DNA of 62,493 bases from Acinetobacter sp. ANC 3781. GTDB lineage: Bacteria > Pseudomonadota > Gammaproteobacteria > Pseudomonadales > Moraxellaceae. The stretch spans positions 1 to 62,493 of the forward strand of contig NZ_SJOH01000022.1 in assembly GCF_004331285.1 (NCBI RefSeq). Reading direction: 5' to 3'. The first letter of the stretch is position 1; the number at the start of each line of letters is the position of its first letter. The notes beneath the pieces are model-generated. The model was not told the origin of the DNA, ran no database searches, and was given only the letters and a program-made list of their open reading frames with translations. Positions 46,194 through 55,404 of the stretch are shown in pieces. The position numbers and the translations under genes were made by a program.

Positions 46194-46207
46194 GGTATGA
46201 TTAAAGG

Positions 46208-46498
46208 TCAGCTATCGTCTTCACGAATAGAAGAAGGGTGGCGGTTAAGTGCCATTACTTCAATATTCATATAGGGATAAAGCGGCAGACCTTGCAAAAT
46301 ATTGTGCAGTTCTTCATTACTTTCTACATCAAAAATGCTGATGTTTGAATACTGTCCTGTTACACGCCAAATATGGCGCCATTTGCCTTGACGCTGTAAG
46401 TCCTGTGAATAGGCTTTTTCAACAGTTTTGATTTCATTGGCTTGCTCGCTTGGCAGATCCAAAGGGATATGCACATCCATGCGGACTTGGAAAAGCAT
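46208..46498 (-). CDS. catC: Muconolactone delta-isomerase CatC
   Basis: At 96 residues, with the family start MLFQVRMDVHIPLDLP and the active-site strand GKWRHIWRVTGQYSNISIFDV, it is a clear CatC. It converts muconolactone to 3-oxoadipate enol-lactone and forms decamers in known members. It starts 15 bases after catB. Confidence 0.95.
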   Translation of the reverse strand: MLFQVRMDVHIPLDLPSEQANEIKTVEKAYSQDLQRQGKWRHIWRVTGQYSNISIFDVESNEELHNILQGLPLYPYMNIEVMALNRHPSSIREDDS

Positions 46499-46513
46499 TC
46501 ACAGCTCCTTTAA

Positions 46514-47623
46514 TTACAAACGACGTAAGTGATCAATCTTGTTTTCATCCACCTCAATACCAAGTCCAGCACTTTGGGGGATTTGTAATTTAAAGTTTTG
46601 GTATTGAAGCGGGGTTTTTAAAATTTCTTCAGTCAGCAGCAGTGGGCCGAACAGCTCAGTTCCGTACGCCAAATTGTCAAATGTTGAAAATACATGTGCG
46701 GAAGCTATTGTGCCTACTGGACCTTCCAGCATGGTGCCACCATATAAATCAATACCTGCAAGTTTGGCAATTTTTCCAACTTCACAGCCTTCAAGCAGCC
46801 CGCCGGATTGCGCCACCTTAACGGCAAAAACAGAAGCTGCGTTGCATTTAGCCAGTTGGTAAGCAGTGTTTGGACCCATTAAGGATTCATCTGCCATGAT
46901 TGCAATATCAAATCTGCGGGTGAGGCGCTGCATGGCATCAATATTATCAATAGCACAAGGCTGTTCAATCAGGTCAACGCCGCCATCTTGCAGCATTTGG
47001 ATTCCTTTAATTGCTTGCAGTTCAGACCATGCACGGTTGACGTCTACACGAATTGAAATACCGGGTCCTAATGCTTCTTTAATGGCGAGTACATGTTCAA
47101 CATCTGCTTCAACTGCATGAGAGCCAATTTTCAGTTTGAAAATATTATGCCGCTTCACTTCAATCATTTTCTGTGCCTCAGCAATATCTTTGTCTGTATT
47201 GCCGGATGCCAGTACCCAAAGTACCGGAATACTGTCACGCAAGCGCCCGCCTAAAATTTCACTCAGCGGTAGACCTGAACGCTGAGCCTGAATATCTAAT
47301 AAGGCAGTTTGTATGGCGCACTTGGCAAAACGATTGCCGTTAATATTTCTATTTATCGTTTGCATGGTTTTGGCCATATTTAGCCCGTACATTGATTTCA
47401 ATAAGGGACGGAAATATGTCTCAATATTGGTTTTAATGCTTTCAGGACTTTCCTCTCCATAACCTAAACCACCAATAGTGGTCGCTTCGCCCCATCCGAT
47501 GAAACCATCACTGGTGCTAATTTTGACCAAAACTAAGGTTTGTGTCTGCATTGTCGCCACCGCCATTTTATGCGGGCGGATGGTGGGGATTTCGACGAGT
47601 ATCGTTTCTATTGACTGGTACAT
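46514..47623 (-). CDS. catB: Muconate cycloisomerase CatB
   Basis: The enolase-superfamily enzyme has the KLK base motif (IFKLKIG), metal ligands in RVDVNRAW, LIEQPC and IMADES, and a second Lys in FAVKVAQSGG. MYQSIETILVEIPTIRPHK matches the ADP1 CatB start, so ATG at 47623 (369 residues) is preferred to 47647. Neither start has a clear ribosome site. It cyclises cis,cis-muconate to muconolactone. It is divergent from catM and first in the operon. Confidence 0.93.
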   Translation of the reverse strand: MYQSIETILVEIPTIRPHKMAVATMQTQTLVLVKISTSDGFIGWGEATTIGGLGYGEESPESIKTNIETYFRPLLKSMYGLNMAKTMQTINRNINGNRFAKCAIQTALLDIQAQRSGLPLSEILGGRLRDSIPVLWVLASGNTDKDIAEAQKMIEVKRHNIFKLKIGSHAVEADVEHVLAIKEALGPGISIRVDVNRAWSELQAIKGIQMLQDGGVDLIEQPCAIDNIDAMQRLTRRFDIAIMADESLMGPNTAYQLAKCNAASVFAVKVAQSGGLLEGCEVGKIAKLAGIDLYGGTMLEGPVGTIASAHVFSTFDNLAYGTELFGPLLLTEEILKTPLQYQNFKLQIPQSAGLGIEVDENKIDHLRRL

Positions 47624-47694
47624 AATTATATTAATGGAAAAATACATATAATTTTAAACTATATTATTTTTTTTGTTTATACTATGACTAGAAA

Positions 47695-47710
47695 GGTATT
47701 TTTAAATACC
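47695..47710. promoter_or_regulatory. Dyad in the catB-catM intergenic region
   Basis: GGTATTT-TT-AAATACC is a perfect 16-base palindrome 20 bases before the catM start. It has the same GGTAT-N6-ATACY core as the three composite motifs, and ATAC lies at 47679-47682. It probably belongs to CatM control of itself and catB. The known BenM/CatM consensus (ATAC-N7-GTAT) is not present in exact form. Confidence 0.5.
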
Positions 47711-47726
47711 AAAAAAGGAATATTAA

Positions 47727-48647
<921 letters not shown>

Positions 48648-48723
48648 GTCGATTGAATAATCTATGGAAATTCAATGCCATTTTTTCTTTAATCCTCTCA
48701 AACTATTTTAAAATGATAAAAAA

Positions 48724-48761
48724 GGTATGATTATATACTTAATTAGATATGGAAAATTACA
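48724..48761 (+). promoter_or_regulatory. Composite regulatory motif, copy C (porin)
   Basis: GGTAT-gattat-ATACT, nine bases, ATGGAAAATTACA, about 175 bases before the porin start. It is nearly identical to copies A and B. A further AAGGTATCC half-site lies at about 48780-48788. The 287-base gap between catM and the porin contains nothing else recognisable. Confidence 0.6.
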
Positions 48762-48934
48762 TTAACAATTCAATAATATAAGGTATCCTAATTTTCCTTT
48801 TTAGTTCTGAAATTATCTTAAATTTTAATATTAAAAAGTTTCTATCGGGGTAAATCAGCATTCAGATCAAACAGGCAGATAATGATGTTTGCATAGTGGA
48901 TGAGAAAACAATACGGATGTAGGAAAGGATTTCC

Positions 48935-50200
48935 ATGTATAACTTATCTTCAAAACGTACTGCTCAAAAAGCAGTGCTATTTTCATTTTTTAGTATTGCA
49001 GGGTTGAATGCAGCGCATGCCAATTTTTTCGAGGACAGTCAAAAGTCTGTTTACCTCAGAAATTTTTATGTTGAACGTGACTTTGAAGGAACAAATCAGG
49101 ATTTAGGCAGCTGGTCTCAAGGTATCAGTGGCCGCTTTGAATCCGGCTATAGCGATACGCCACTTCAGTTTGGTTTAGACCTAGGGTTTCAATATGCGGT
49201 GAGATTGAATGATCATAATGAAGAGCGTTTAGATACAGTCTTTAAGTATGATCAGGCCGAAAATCGTCAGGAACGGGATTATTTAAAACTGGGCGCGACC
49301 TTAAAGTTGAAATACCAGAATACTGAACTCAAAGTCGGTGAATTATTGCCTAAAACGCCTGTGCTATTTATTGATGATTCCCGTCAGTTGGTCACCACCT
49401 TTGCAGGTGCAATGCTGGAAAGTAAAGAAATTAAAAATTTAAAAGTCTCTGCAGGACGCTTTACGCATATTAATGCTCGTGACGACGATGAATTTAGAAA
49501 AATGAGTCTGGGCGGTAATAAAGATCCGAATAAAGAAAGTGACGGAATGAATTTTATTGGGCTAGATTATAATTTCACGCCAAAAGTGTCAGGATCGTAT
49601 TGGTTTGGCCAGCTGGAAGATATTTACAAGCAGCACTATGTGAATGCCGCTTATTCAGAGCAGATCAATACGACCAAACTAAAAGTGGATGCCCGCTATT
49701 TTAACTATACAGAAGATGGCGATGCTTATTTCGGCAGTATTGATGCGCAGTCCGCAGGATTGCAGGCGACAGTTCAAAATGGGGGCAACTCATTAACTGC
49801 CGGTATACAAAAAAATATGGGAGACGATGCGATTCCTTTATTGGCGGGTTATGTACCGCAAGCTTATTTGCAAACTTGGTCAACCTTGGCATTTTATAAA
49901 CCGAAAGAGTTGACATGGCATGCGCTATACAGCTATGACTTTAAAAATGCGGGTGTGCCAGGTCTGAAATTAGGCCTGCGCTATTTAAACGGCAGTGAAA
50001 TATACCGCCCAGGCTTTAAAGACAACAAGGAAACTGAAAAGAACGTGATTGTAAATTACACCATTCCTGAAGGAAAACTAAAAGGTTTAGGTCTGGAATG
50101 GAGACACATTCGTGCGGATATTAAATATGGCGCAGGAGATACTCCTGGAACAGATTTTGTAGAAGACCGTATCATTACGAGCTATACCTTTAAATTTTGA
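48935..50200 (+). CDS. OprD-family outer-membrane porin
   Basis: The start follows AGGAAAGGA. A signal peptide ends near AAHA/NFF. The 421-residue chain reads as an 18-strand OprD barrel: YLRNFYVERDFEG, WSQGISGRFESGYSDTPLQFGLDLGFQYAVRL, VGELLPKTPVLFIDDSRQL, LKLGLRYLNGSE. It ends in the aromatic strand SYTFKF with a C-terminal Phe. Members import benzoate-like acids (BenP/OpdK type). It is next to catM and shares the composite promoter motif with the MFS importer and the acylase, so it is likely the outer-membrane entry for the same substrate. Confidence 0.88.
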   Translation: MYNLSSKRTAQKAVLFSFFSIAGLNAAHANFFEDSQKSVYLRNFYVERDFEGTNQDLGSWSQGISGRFESGYSDTPLQFGLDLGFQYAVRLNDHNEERLDTVFKYDQAENRQERDYLKLGATLKLKYQNTELKVGELLPKTPVLFIDDSRQLVTTFAGAMLESKEIKNLKVSAGRFTHINARDDDEFRKMSLGGNKDPNKESDGMNFIGLDYNFTPKVSGSYWFGQLEDIYKQHYVNAAYSEQINTTKLKVDARYFNYTEDGDAYFGSIDAQSAGLQATVQNGGNSLTAGIQKNMGDDAIPLLAGYVPQAYLQTWSTLAFYKPKELTWHALYSYDFKNAGVPGLKLGLRYLNGSEIYRPGFKDNKETEKNVIVNYTIPEGKLKGLGLEWRHIRADIKYGAGDTPGTDFVEDRIITSYTFKF

Positions 50201-50330
50201 TTTTATTCAAACGAAAGAAAAATATAAGGAAGTTTTGCTGTAAAAAGTTAAGAGATGATCATCATCTTAAAGCTTTAGCCAAGTGCTTATACCTATGCTT
50301 AATGAGAGATTAAATTATCTTCGGCATTTA

Positions 50331-50377
50331 GACCTCTACTAATATTTTGATAGTTCTAGCAAATTTTTGCAGAGGTC
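50331..50377. repeat. Inverted repeat, possible IS end
   Basis: GACCTCT and AGAGGTC bracket 33 bases that contain GCAAATTTTTGC. Read on the minus strand the second arm gives AGACCTCTGCAAAAATTTGC, which resembles terminal repeats of IS5-group elements. Its location beyond the C-terminal end of the transposase relic at 50575-50935 fits an IS end. The rest of the 760-base gap 50201-50960 holds two more hairpins (50483-50512 and 50553-50590) and no gene. Confidence 0.3.
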
Positions 50378-50574
50378 TTCTTATAGCTAAATTTAATCTA
50401 TCATTTGCGGGGGGTAATTTCTTGCTTTTTAATTTCTCATTGCTTTAATCAAACCATTAACTTTAATAGTTAATTTTTTTCTTTAAAACCTGATATCTAA
50501 TTTAGGTTTTAAGTAAAACGATAGCTAAAAAATGAAATAGGATGTAAAAAATAATCTCGATAAAAGATCAATTT

Positions 50575-50935
50575 CACTCAATTCGAGATTCTAAATTCTA
50601 GCCATAAATTAAATCTCAAACCGATTCTTTCTTCTCTATTCTAATGAATGCAAGGATGTTGAAGATTTTCAGATTGCCAACTACGTGCTTGATGTAGATT
50701 CTTCTTTTATTGAGATTTTGATTACATATTTTAAGTTCAGATTTCAGCGTAGAACGGCTTTCACTTTTTTAACGGCAATAGACACCATGCATCATCTTCC
50801 TAAGCCTGTATCTATGATCATAAAGGCATCTTAATGTTTTAGGCTCAAATTTCGTTTGCATAACTGAAATGCCCGCATAACAGCTACATAAACTCAGGAT
50901 TCACTGAGTTTATGTAGTGAATCAATACTTGTACG
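50575..50935 (-). pseudogene. Decayed IS5-family transposase (relic 2)
   Basis: Minus-strand pieces match the C-terminal half of relic 1 at 16600: the EPKTLRCL/NLKH region near 50825, then KRRIYIKHVVGNLKIFNIL near 50640-50700, an RIEKKE stretch and a terminal NLEL near 50580. Nucleotide similarity to relic 1 is visible directly, for example aaggcatcttaatgtt and gctacataaactcag in both. The N-terminal half is absent. Confidence 0.55.
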
Positions 50936-50960
50936 TTAATCTTTCTATACTCATATCTGC

Positions 50961-51638
50961 TTATTTTAGTGATTTTAACAGGGCTTCTGCTGTAGCAGCA
51001 GAAGACGCCGGGTTTTGTCCCGTAATCAGTAAACCATCTTGCTGTACATAAACCTGCCAATCCTCGCCCTTGGAATATTGTCCACCATTTTCTTTGAGCA
51101 TGTCTTCGACCAAAAAGGGAACAATTTCGGTCAGGCCTACAGCACTTTCTTCCGTATTGCTAAAGCCTGTGACTGATTTGCCTCTTACAATTGGTTGCTC
51201 ATCACTGCCTTTCACATGACGTAGTACGCCAGGCGCATGACAGACCAATGCCACAGGTTTATCTGCCTGCAAAGCCTGTTCGATTAAGGAAATCGAGTTC
51301 TGGTCTTCGGCTAGATCCCATAACGGGCCATGACCGCCCGGATAAAATACTGCATCAAAATCGGCAATAGAAATTTCACTTAGTTTCTGGGTATTCGCCA
51401 ACGCTTGCATGGCAGATGCATCCGCTTTGAAACGATGAGTGGTTTCAGTTTGGGCATCTTTTTCATTACTTTTCGGGTCTAACGGCGGCTGCCCCCCTTT
51501 AGGAGAGACTAATGTAACTTCTGCACCGGCATCGATAAACGCATAATAAGGCGCAGCCAGCTCTTCCAGCCAGAAGCCGGTTTTCTTACCGGTATTACCA
51601 AGCGTGTCATGTGAAGTCAGAACAATCAGTACTTTCAT
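50961..51638 (-). CDS. DJ-1/PfpI-family protein, Hsp31-like
   Basis: The start at 51638 has AGGA upstream; an ATG at 51677 would add 13 residues. The 225-residue protein shows the nucleophile elbow VCHAPGVL, with Cys in the DJ-1 position and His next to it. YPGGHGPLWDL and GFWLEELAAPYYAF occur as in glyoxalase III/Hsp31 proteins, which detoxify methylglyoxal or repair glycated molecules. It is flanked by the IS relic and a LysR gene and has no evident link to the catabolic operons. Confidence 0.88.
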   Translation of the reverse strand: MKVLIVLTSHDTLGNTGKKTGFWLEELAAPYYAFIDAGAEVTLVSPKGGQPPLDPKSNEKDAQTETTHRFKADASAMQALANTQKLSEISIADFDAVFYPGGHGPLWDLAEDQNSISLIEQALQADKPVALVCHAPGVLRHVKGSDEQPIVRGKSVTGFSNTEESAVGLTEIVPFLVEDMLKENGGQYSKGEDWQVYVQQDGLLITGQNPASSAATAEALLKSLK

Positions 51639-51825
51639 ATTATTTTCCTGTATTTTCCTAAAAATTATTGAAGTCATCGGCTGTTAATTTAGCAAGTACA
51701 CAGCTTGAAAAATGTTCTTATAGGTTTATTTGCTGTATCGATACGTTATGGCTTAAGTTGATTCAACTCAATACAGATTAAATCAAGTTACAAAGAAAAA
51801 AGTCATCTAAAGATCAAGAAATGAT

Positions 51826-52710
51826 TTATCTGCCCATTAACACCGCTTGCTGAATATCTGCCTGTTTACGCAAAAAATCCCAGACCAGTTTAATCCGGGG
51901 TTCATGTTGTAAATCAACCAAGGTTAGCATCCAGAAAGTGTGTGCAAAATTTACCTGCTCACTGAGTACCTCTTCAAGTTCAGGTTTATCCTGGGTAATA
52001 AATCGCGGCAAAATCGCCAGTCCGGCACCCGCACTGACCGCAATTTGCTGGGCCAGAATACTGTTACTGCGAAAACAGGCAGTCAATTGCAGGGGTAAGC
52101 GTTCCAGCGAATACAGCGCTGAGCTATAAACCAGATCATCAATATAATCGACAAAACGGTGCTGAGTTAAATCTTCTACCCGTTTAATTGGGGGATTTTG
52201 TTGTAAATACTTTTTACTGCCATACAGCTTTAAACAGTAATTCGAGAGACGGGTAATGATATAGGGTCCAGATTTGGGCCGGTCAATCGCGATCACAATA
52301 TCGGCTTCACGATGTGACAATTTAATGGTTTTCGGAACAGGAATTAAATCAATGGTTAAGGAGGGATAATGCTGAGAAAACTCGGCCAATAACCGCGCTA
52401 AAAATGCAGTTCCAAAGCCTTCCGGCGCACCAATCCTTACCCGACCGTGTAAGGGATCATGACGTTTGTCAATCTGGATAAACGACTGTTCCATTTGCTC
52501 TACACGCGGTACTAATGCCAAGCCTTCCGATGTCAGCTCATAACCTGTCGCTTCGCGTTTAAACAGTTGCGTACCGAGAGTATTTTCTAGAGCTTGAATC
52601 CGCCGTGCCACAGTACTGTGTTCAACACCAATCAAGCGGGCTGCGTTGGTGAGCGTTTTAGCACGCGCCAAAACTAAAAAAAAGCGTAAATGATCCCAAT
52701 CTACTTTCAT
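51826..52710 (-). CDS. LysR-type regulator, divergent from mms operon
   Basis: The 294-residue protein has an N-terminal helix-turn-helix (TLTNAARLIGVEHSTVARRIQALENTLG). The effector domain begins RVRIGAPEGFGTAFLARLLAEFSQHYPSL. It is transcribed away from mmsA with about 175 bases between starts, the usual layout of a LysR gene and its target. It therefore probably controls the valine/isobutyrate operon. The ligand is unknown. Confidence 0.88.
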   Translation of the reverse strand: MKVDWDHLRFFLVLARAKTLTNAARLIGVEHSTVARRIQALENTLGTQLFKREATGYELTSEGLALVPRVEQMEQSFIQIDKRHDPLHGRVRIGAPEGFGTAFLARLLAEFSQHYPSLTIDLIPVPKTIKLSHREADIVIAIDRPKSGPYIITRLSNYCLKLYGSKKYLQQNPPIKRVEDLTQHRFVDYIDDLVYSSALYSLERLPLQLTACFRSNSILAQQIAVSAGAGLAILPRFITQDKPELEEVLSEQVNFAHTFWMLTLVDLQHEPRIKLVWDFLRKQADIQQAVLMGR

Positions 52711-52886
52711 TTTTTATTTAACATCCTGTTAAATGCCTGTGCAAATTTGCACAATCATCGTGCACCAATTTCTATTGGTGGTCAAAGTGTTCTTTGTTAG
52801 TCTGCAGAAACAGCGTAAAAATAATACGCCGAATAAAGCCAGTAAAGGCAGATACAACGACAATAACAAACCAGCACGGAGCGACC

Positions 52887-54416
52887 ATGAACGCCATTTC
52901 TCATCCACAGCAAAGTACCGGATTCACCACCGCAAAACTTCTCATTAATGGTGAATTTGTCGAATCAAAAACCAGCCATTGGCAAGATATTATCAATCCT
53001 GCCACTCAGGAAGTCTTGGGTCAGGTACCCTTTGCTACCGCAGAAGAAGTCAATGCCGCGATTGCTGCCGCACAAAATGCCTTTGCCAGCTGGTGCCAGA
53101 CTCCGATTCAGGCACGTATGCGGATTATGCTGAAACTGCAGGATCTGATTCGTACTAACTTAAAAAGTATTGCCCAAGTATTAACGGCGGAACAGGGCAA
53201 AACCCTGGCCGATGCCGAAGGTGATATCCAGCGTGGTTTAGAAGTGGTGGAGCATGCCTGTTCGATCGGTTCACTACAAATGGGTGAGTATATTGAAGGT
53301 GTGGCACGCGGTGTCGATACCTATACCTTGCAGCAGCCGCTAGGTGTCTGTGCCGGAATTACCCCGTTTAACTTCCCTGCGATGATTCCACTGTGGATGT
53401 TCCCGATGGCGATTGTCTGCGGCAATACTTTTGTCTTAAAACCTTCGGAACAAGATCCGCTATCGACCATGATGCTGGTTGAACTGGCGATTCAGGCAGG
53501 CGTACCTGCAGGTGTACTGAATGTGGTGCATGGCGGTAAAGAAGTGGTTGATCTGCTATGTACCCATCGTGATATCAAAGCGATTTCTTTTGTCGGCTCG
53601 ACCGCGGTCGGTACGCATGTCTATAACCTGGCTGGCCAACATGGTAAGCGTGTACAGTCGATGATGGGCGCCAAAAACCATGTCGTGGTGATGCCGGATG
53701 CCAATAAAGAACAGACTTTAAATGCTTTAGTCGGTGCAGCCTTTGGCGCAGCCGGTCAGCGTTGTATGGCACTTTCAGTGGCCGTGATGGTTGGTGAGAC
53801 CAAGCACTGGGTCGATGAACTGGTCAATAAAACCAAAACCTTAAAGGTCAATGCAGGCCATGAACCGAATACCGATGTCGGACCAGTGATTTCAACCCGT
53901 GCCAAAGCCCGCGTGATTGATCTGATTAATAGTGGTGTTGAACAGGGTGCTGAATTACTGCTAGATGGCCGTGATGTACAAGTCCCGGACTATGAAAAAG
54001 GCAATTTTGTCGGACCAACGATTTTTAATCAGGTCACGACCGATATGCGCATTTATCAAGAAGAAGTATTTGGTCCAGTACTGGCCATTATGCATGTCGA
54101 CACTTTAGAACAAGCCATTGCACTGATTAATGCCAATCCATTTGGTAACGGCGTTGGACTCTTTACCCAAAATGGCAATACGGCACGCACCTTCCAGCAC
54201 CAGATTGATATTGGGCAGGTCGGTATTAACATTCCAATTCCTGTACCTGTGCCTTTCTTCAGCTTTACCGGTTCGCGTGGTTCAAAGCTCGGTGATCTAG
54301 GACCTTATGGCAAACAGGCGGTGCAGTTCTATACCCAGACCAAAACCATTACCAGTCGCTGGTTTGAGGATGATCAGGAAACCACAGGTGTGAATACCAC
54401 GATCAGTCTGCGTTAA
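52887..54416 (+). CDS. mmsA: CoA-acylating methylmalonate-semialdehyde dehydrogenase MmsA
   Basis: The ATG at 52887 has GGAG seven bases upstream and gives a 509-residue protein; the reading frame extends further upstream without a ribosome site. Aldehyde dehydrogenase motifs include GVCAGITPFNFPAMIPLWM, SFVGSTAVGTHVY and the catalytic Cys293 in AAGQRCMALS. A terminal GSRGSKLGDLGPYGKQ is found in MmsA. It makes propionyl-CoA from methylmalonate semialdehyde at the end of valine degradation. 11 bases separate it from mmsB. Confidence 0.93.
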   Translation: MNAISHPQQSTGFTTAKLLINGEFVESKTSHWQDIINPATQEVLGQVPFATAEEVNAAIAAAQNAFASWCQTPIQARMRIMLKLQDLIRTNLKSIAQVLTAEQGKTLADAEGDIQRGLEVVEHACSIGSLQMGEYIEGVARGVDTYTLQQPLGVCAGITPFNFPAMIPLWMFPMAIVCGNTFVLKPSEQDPLSTMMLVELAIQAGVPAGVLNVVHGGKEVVDLLCTHRDIKAISFVGSTAVGTHVYNLAGQHGKRVQSMMGAKNHVVVMPDANKEQTLNALVGAAFGAAGQRCMALSVAVMVGETKHWVDELVNKTKTLKVNAGHEPNTDVGPVISTRAKARVIDLINSGVEQGAELLLDGRDVQVPDYEKGNFVGPTIFNQVTTDMRIYQEEVFGPVLAIMHVDTLEQAIALINANPFGNGVGLFTQNGNTARTFQHQIDIGQVGINIPIPVPVPFFSFTGSRGSKLGDLGPYGKQAVQFYTQTKTITSRWFEDDQETTGVNTTISLR

Positions 54417-54427
54417 GGAGCATCCGC

Positions 54428-55318
54428 ATGAAGATTGCATTTATTGGTTTAGGCAACATGGGCGGCTCCATGGCACAGAACCTGCTCAAGTCGGGCCATC
54501 AGGTTTTTGGTTATGACTTGAGTGCAGTGGCTTTAGAGCATTTTGCAGAAGCAGGCGGTATCGTCTGCGACAGTCCACAAGCTGCCGCCAAGCAGGCAGA
54601 GGTCGTGGTCAGCATGTTGCCTGCAGCCAAGCATGTACGTGAAGTTTATCTCGGTGAACACGGTATTCTGGAGGTACTTCAGGCGGGCAGTTTGTGTATT
54701 GATAGCAGTACCATTGACCCGCAAAGCATTCAGGACATTGCCACAGCAGCGCAGGCTAAACAGATTCGGGTCTGTGATGCACCGGTATCAGGCGGAACTT
54801 TGGGCGCCAAAGATGGCACTTTAACCTTTATGGTCGGCGCAGATGCAGCGACCTTTGATGCAGTCAAACCGGTCCTCAGCTGTATGGGTAAAAATCTGGT
54901 GCATTGTGGTGCGGTGGGAACAGGACAGGTGGCAAAAATCTGTAATAACCTGATTCTGGGCATTTCCATGACTGCCGTTGCAGAAGGGATGGCACTCGGT
55001 GCCAAACTGGGAATCGATCCGCAGGCCTTGGCTGGGGTGATCAATAGTTCCACCGGACGTTGCTGGAGTTCTGAAATTTATAATCCCTGGCCCGATATTT
55101 GTGCCAATGCGCCGTCATCGCGGGGTTATACCGACGGTTTTGCCGCACAACTGATGCTCAAGGATTTGGGCCTGGCTGTCGATGCTGCGCAACAGGTGGA
55201 TCAACCGGTGGTACTCGGCAGCATGGTACAAAAACTCTATCAACAGCTCTGTCAGGAAGGAGATGCCCATCTGGACTTCTCCAGCATCATGCATCAATAC
55301 ACCACACCACCTGCTTAA
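54428..55318 (+). CDS. mmsB: 3-hydroxyisobutyrate dehydrogenase MmsB
   Basis: The 296-residue protein has the Rossmann motif IGLGNMGGSMAQNLLKSGH and substrate-binding DAPVSGGTLGAKDGTLTFMVGA. The catalytic Lys is in GTGQVAKICNNLILG. These are signatures of 3-hydroxyisobutyrate dehydrogenase. It oxidises 3-hydroxyisobutyrate to the semialdehyde used by MmsA. The start follows AAGGAG. Confidence 0.93.
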   Translation: MKIAFIGLGNMGGSMAQNLLKSGHQVFGYDLSAVALEHFAEAGGIVCDSPQAAAKQAEVVVSMLPAAKHVREVYLGEHGILEVLQAGSLCIDSSTIDPQSIQDIATAAQAKQIRVCDAPVSGGTLGAKDGTLTFMVGADAATFDAVKPVLSCMGKNLVHCGAVGTGQVAKICNNLILGISMTAVAEGMALGAKLGIDPQALAGVINSSTGRCWSSEIYNPWPDICANAPSSRGYTDGFAAQLMLKDLGLAVDAAQQVDQPVVLGSMVQKLYQQLCQEGDAHLDFSSIMHQYTTPPA

Positions 55319-55404
55319 AACCTAAAATATTCAGATGGAGCAAGGATTCGCTTCAATAATTACACCTTGTCAGTAATAACGATAAATTCAGGCTGAGGTT
55401 TAAC

